This document shows positions 59,440 through 64,000 of a stretch of 64,000 nt of DNA, in pieces; within the stretch, counting starts at the first letter, position 1; each line of letters opens with the position of its first letter. The notes under the pieces are model-generated. The model made no database searches. It was not told where the DNA came from and saw nothing but the letters and a program-made list of their open reading frames with translations. The translations under genes and the position numbers were made by a program. The stretch is from Heterodera schachtii. Taxonomy: Eukaryota; Nematoda; Chromadorea; Rhabditida; Heteroderidae. The stretch covers positions 499,191-563,190 of the forward strand of contig SIJG01000011.1 in assembly GCA_023374025.1 (NCBI GenBank), read 5' to 3'.

Positions 59440-60856
59440 ATGATAATGATAGTAATTATTATTCTCATATTTTTCACCACTTTTAATGGAATTTTTGGGG
59501 TTGGAGAAAGTGGTGAAGAAAACGATTTGTTCAATGATTTGTGGAAGAATTATTTCAACGCAAAAAACTTTCAGAAGACAAATGTTAGCAGAAATGGAGT
59601 ACAAAAAGTGACCAATCGCGTAAAGATGGAAGAATGGGACGGTGGTGTAGAAATGGGTGCGGTTGGCATTCGCAATGCCACCCAAATTGGCACAAATGGT
59701 GATCAAAAGTGAACCGACCGCAGCAGCAGCAGAAGTTTTTGATCAGCTAGTGAAAAATGTAAAGCATGAGCCAAAAGAGGAGGAGTTTGATCAATTGGAC
59801 ATTGAAAAAATGGGTGTGGTTGGCATTCGTATGCCATCAAAAATGGCACACTCTGTGATCAAAATTGAACCGCCATTTGATCAGCAGAGAGAGCATCAAC
59901 AAAGGCATGCAAATCAAGAGCCAAGTCATTTGGACTATGCGATAGAAAGAACGGAAACAGCAGAAAATTCATTGGAATCGAATGGGAAAATTAGCCAAAA
60001 AAGTGCCAAAAAGTTGGCAAAAAAGAAAAGACAATGGCAAAAGGAAAATGACAGAACGCCAAAACAATTTAAAAAAGAGGAGAATTCCAAAAGCGAAATA
60101 AAAGCATTGATTGAACAATTTGATCAAATTAAGAAGAAATTTAGAAAAAAATGCCATTTTGTTGGCAGAAAAATTAATGTGAATTTGGAAAATAAAATTG
60201 CCAAAAGATTGGGCACCTGCAGAACCAATTTATACAAAATGAAAAGAGAAATGGGTAAATAAAAATTGAATTTTCATATTTTTAAATATTTTCAAATTGT
60301 TAGTCTATTGCTTTTATTTAATATTCGAAATTTGCAAAATAACTAATGTAAAAATATTTTTTAAAGTAAAATTTGCTAAACTTTTATTATATTTTTAGGA
60401 TTATTGACCAGAAATTTCTCAAATGAACAAAAGAAAGAAATAATCCGTCGATTTGAAACGGTAAAAGAAGAATTTATGCGCAAATTCAAAATAAAAACCA
60501 ATGCCAAAATTAGCGATAAAATTGCGCGAAAAGTTGGTGTTAATAGGGAGACAATCAATCGTTGGAAGAGGTCATTTGGCACAACTGGTAAAAAATATAA
60601 TTAAAATTAAATTAAACCTGTGTAGGTAGCTTTTGCCTGAATTTTTGAATAAATGTTTATTTTGACAGCAAAGCCAATCTATACGAGCGCAGAACAATTG
60701 GAATTCATCCGAAAATATGATGCATTGAAAATTCAAAAACCACAGATCAGCGATCAGAACACCGCCCAAATGATCGGAACAAATGCAAATACCGTAAAAA
60801 GATGGAAGAAGAAGTTTGGTATCGCGTATCCTTGCAAAAGAAGACGGATTACGTGA
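59440..60856 (+). CDS. Signal-peptide protein with three HTH-like modules (apparent frameshift)
   Basis: Exons 59440-60254, 60399-60587 and 60669-60856, both introns phase 1 (G|GTAAAT...TTTTTAG; G|GTAAAA...TTGACAG). The N-terminus MIMIVIIILIFFTTFNGIFG is a strong signal peptide. A 1-nt excess near 59674 breaks the frame; the same motif occurs intact later in the exon (GVVGIRMPSKMAHSVIKIEP), showing the correct frame and giving about 396 residues if read across. The linker has three (V/I)KxEP motifs, matching the SUMO-site consensus. Three modules follow, one ending each exon: FRKKCHFVGRKINVNLENKI..., KISDKIARKVGVNRETINRW, QNTAQMIGTNANTVKRWKKK. They resemble Pipsqueak/transposase-type helix-turn-helix domains. 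A secreted DNA-binding protein would be unusual; candidate nuclear-acting effector (inference). Confidence 0.65.
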
Positions 60857-61065
60857 ATTGATCGGGTAGTGATCAGCAATGGCAGTTGATTTAAAATCAT
60901 AGAAGCTGAAGAGTGATCGGTGGCTTTTGATCAGATTGGTCTGCTGATCTGGTCTGAGTGATCTGCTTAATTTAATATGCTCTTAAATAAACTGATTTGC
61001 TTGGTCTTGCTTTGATTGAGTTGGGTTCCGGTAAACACTGATCAGTTCGGCTTAACTTACACTGA
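60857..61065. other. GATC-dense 3' region of the HTH gene
   Basis: At least nine GATC tetramers in about 200 bp (for example GTGATCAG, TTGATCAG, CTGATCTG, CTGATCAG). TGATCA-type hexamers also occur repeatedly in the coding exon just upstream. Function unknown. Confidence 0.5.
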
Positions 61066-61279
61066 CCAGTACAGTAAACTTGGTTTATGCACTTGATTTT
61101 TATAATTAAAAAACTGAATAAATTATAGTCAAAAAGTTCGGGAAAATGCGTTTGAATCTTTTTATGCTGTTTAAAAAGTCTTTAGCATTAATTTGATCAG
61201 ACCATTCATTTCCTTGTGATCTTGGCCCTCCAAAATACACTAAAACCGGAAAAATTTTGAAAAAGTGCTTCTTTCAATT

Positions 61280-62067
61280 GGTGCTAGGTCGTTTCATAAA
61301 AACCGCCAAATGGGCGTTTCCTAAAAACCGCCAAGGGGTAGAAAAACAAAAAATGTATAACATATAAATTCATAACTTAGCTCAAATTCAATCAAATTAA
61401 TATTTCATGGTATCATTCAATAGCTCTATGTGTTTTCTATGAGAATATTAATTTTCAAGATTTTTTTAAATAGTGTAAAAAATCTTATGGTTATTAAATT
61501 CCTCAAAATCTTATGTCGGAATTTTTTTTCAGAACTTTTTAAAAACTCAATGAATTTTTTGAAATTTTAAAGATAAATAGACTAAATAGAGTAATTGAAA
61601 TTCTAAAAAGAAAACTTAATTTAATTTAATTGCTTCTGAAAAAAAGTTCTAAAGCATTGAACAGGCTAGCTTTTTTGCCATGGTAATGCAAATATAATTA
61701 TAAAATTTAAAATTTACAAAGCTTTAAAATGCAATTAAGTCAAAATAAATTTTTCGATAGTCCTAAGAATTTTGCATTTATGGTTAAAATTTCAAAAAAT
61801 TTCATCAAGTTTGAAAAAAGTTCTGGTTGACTAAAGATTTTGTGGAATTTAATAACCATAACTTTCTTTTACACTATTTTAAAAAATCTTGAAAATTAAT
61901 ATTCTCATAGAAAACACTAGAGCTATTGAATGATACCATGAACAATTAATTTGATTGAATTTGAGCTAAGTTATGAATTTATATGTTATACATTTTTTGT
62001 TTTTCTAGCCCTTGGCGGTTTTTATGAAACACCCAATGTGGCGGTTTTTAGGAAATGATCCAGCACG
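61280..62067. mobile_element. Longest foldback family copy, 788 bp
   Basis: Arms of about 200 bp (TGCTAGGTCGTTTCATAAAA; AACCGCCAAGGGGTAGAAAA; AACTTAGCTCAAATTCAATC) face each other. Exact 9-bp duplication CTTTCAATT (61271-61279 and 62068-62076). No coding. Confidence 0.85.
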
Positions 62068-62214
62068 CTTTCAATTCAATATTATTATTATATAACAAAA
62101 TTTTATCTTTTATTTTATTTGCAAAATAGCAGAAATTTTTTTACTATATATTGTTTTTTTTTAATTTTTGAATTATATTTAGGTTAAAAATTTCGTCCCT
62201 AATTTTATATTTAT

Positions 62215-62795
62215 ATGTCCTTGGAATTGTATCCACCCAATAAAAATTATTATTTCCTTCTTATTTGTACTCAGTTTTCATTTTTATGTCCTTGGAATTG
62301 AATCCACCCAATAAAAATTTATTATTTCCTTCGTAATTGTACTCATTTTTTATTTCTTATGTCCTTGGAATTGAATCCACCCAATAAAAATTTATTATTT
62401 CCTTCGTAATTGTACTATTTTTCATTATTGGTGTCCTTGGAATTGTATCCTCCCAATAAAAATAATCATTCCTTCGTATTTGTCCTCATTTTTAATTATT
62501 ATGTCCTTGGAATTGTATCCATCCAAACAATACTAATATTTTTATATGTCCTTGGAATTGAATTCCACCCAATTAAAAATTTATTATTTCCTTCGTATTT
62601 GTACTCATTTTTCATTATTGGGTCCTTGAAATTGTATCCTCCCAATAAAAATAATCATTTCCTTCGTATTTGTACTCATTTTTCATTATTGTGTCCTTGG
62701 AATTGTATCCATCCAAACAATAATAATCATTTCCTTCGCATTTTTCCTCACTTTTTCATTATTATGTCCTTGGAATTGTACACGCCCACTAAAAC
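62215..62795. repeat. Minisatellite, about 70-bp unit
   Basis: TGTCCTTGGAATTG recurs at about 62218, 62288, 62359, 62431, 62502, 62548, 62624, 62692 and 62766, i.e. mostly 68-76 bp apart with one short 46-bp step. The unit also contains ATCCACCCAATAAAAAT and TTTCCTTCGTATTTGTACTC. The 161-codon frame through it is a repeat artefact. Confidence 0.9.
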
Positions 62796-62895
62796 TGTGC
62801 GCATAAATAAGATGATTACTGTGAATAAAATCATTATTTTTACGAAAATCATTTTTTATATAATAGCCTTTTTATTTTATGTTGGAATTATTTAA

Positions 62896-64000
62896 CGAAT
62901 TTTAGCAAAAAAAAAAAATTCTCTAAAATGGCTTTTTTCTTCAACATTCCCGGTCAAAAAGCAATTCAACTTTTAATAGTTATTGTTTTATTTAAATTTA
63001 CGCTTCAACGAGGTGATTAATTTTTTGACTTTTTGCATCATAACCCCGGTTTAATAAATAAAGGCCATTTAAAAGTATCATTAAAAAATTCTACAAATTT
63101 TTTCCTAACAATACGTAAATTAAAATAAAAAATGAACAATTACGAAATTTACTGGTCCCGGGAAAAATTAAAAAAAAAACAATTTAATACATTTTTAGTG
63201 CGATTGTGCACGGTCGTTAAACTGTTTTTTTTGCCAAATTTATAATTTTTACAAAAATCTGTTAAGAAATAGAACCAAAATTTCCAAATTTCCCGCGTCG
63301 ACTCCCAAAACCTTTTTTTTTCTTAAAGACTGTCCTAAAATCGTAAAATTTTGACTTTTTGACAAATTTTTTATGAAATTTTAAACAAAATTAAAATTTT
63401 CTCCGCCAGCGCTTATCGGCTGCTTGGTTTGATGCTTTTAGGATGCCTTTTATTTCCATATTTTTCCATATTTCAGATTTTTGTCCATATTTTGCATCTA
63501 TATTTCAGCATTGTCATAAATAATTTGAAGAATACACCTCTAACATGGAAAAATTTTTCTAATTTTTTTAGAAAATATGCCCCTAAAATCGAAAAATTTT
63601 AGGAAATATCAAAAACTCTGCAAAAAAATTTTCATGAACAAAATTTGCCTAAAAATAATTTTTTTTCAAAAAATTTACCAATTTTTGCAATTTCGTTTAA
63701 ATTTTTAATTTTATAATTCTAAATTCATGTATTAAAATGATTTTTTTCCTTCTTAACAAAAATTTTATGGGTTTAGGAGTTTTTTTAAAAAATTAGAAAT
63801 TTTTCGTTAATTTTTTATTTTTTGTTTTTTGTCCATATTTCAGCGTTGTTGTCCATAGTTAGTCAATATTTTACATTTTTGGTTTAAACAATCTTTTAAT
63901 TATTTGGTGTTTTTCAGTTCGTTGTCATTTTTTAAATTCAAAAAATTCAAATTTTATCTTTTCTTCTCATGCCAAATTGGATTAATTAATATGGACAATT
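62896..64000. other. Repeat-rich right edge, no gene seen
   Basis: 63400 carries a fragment of the GC-rich palindromic family. 63440-63510 and 63830-63870 contain TTTTGTCCATATTT-type repeats shared with 8490-8600 and 13156-13250. 63520-63620 resembles the 2930-3180 dispersed family. Confidence 0.5.

Noticed and set aside
62410..62895. 161-codon frame
   Set aside because: It translates the 70-bp minisatellite; no domain and repeat-locked periodicity.

Overview
ORGANISM. The window is strongly AT-rich eukaryotic DNA with many small exons, introns from about 30 bp to over 1 kb, and heavy loading with short non-autonomous transposons. A 20-exon G-protein alpha gene, a worm-type Argonaute Piwi fragment, a BTB-BACK gene and a cluster of small secreted proteins point to a nematode. 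My guess is a plant-parasitic tylenchid such as a cyst or root-knot relative; that is inference from the gene types, the small-secreted-protein cluster and one GC-AG intron, not a proven identity. LAYOUT. 0-2.2 kb: a BTB-BACK gene on the minus strand that runs off the left edge and carries a hAT-type MITE in an intron. 2.2-10.5 kb: repeats, including hAT-like elements with exact 8-bp target duplications. 10.6-13.2 kb: a frameshifted Argonaute Piwi-domain gene followed by one Fic-domain exon. 13.4-15.15 kb: a scrambled second copy of pieces of 7.1-11.2 kb. 16.9-20.9 kb: a 4-kb purine (GA) satellite with a 656-bp higher-order period; its huge serine/leucine reading frames are artefacts. 21-23.3 kb: foldback and hAT-like elements. 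23.3-44.9 kb: a cluster of five related genes (here A to E) for secreted proteins of an unrecognised family. Two are intact four-exon genes on the minus strand (B, C), one is an intact two-exon gene on the plus strand (D) and two are degraded (A, E). A predicted membrane protein and another small secreted protein lie inside the cluster. 45-49 kb: GC-rich palindromic repeats, a decayed hAT transposase end and more hAT MITEs. 49.8-54.86 kb: a complete Gi/o-like G-alpha gene on the minus strand, 354 codons in 20 exons. 55-59.4 kb: non-coding DNA with an unusual GC-rich island upstream of G-alpha. 59.4-60.9 kb: a gene joining a signal peptide to three helix-turn-helix-like modules, with one apparent 1-nt frameshift. 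61.3-64 kb: a foldback element, a ~70-bp minisatellite and repeats. HOW IT FITS TOGETHER. The genes do not form one pathway. G-alpha is a signalling housekeeping-type gene, and BTB-BACK proteins usually act as adaptors for cullin-3 ubiquitin ligases. The A-E cluster, the 27-kb secreted protein and the HTH protein look like a fast-evolving secreted repertoire embedded in transposon-rich DNA. Tandem duplication, pseudogenisation and transposon insertion can all be read directly by comparing the copies.
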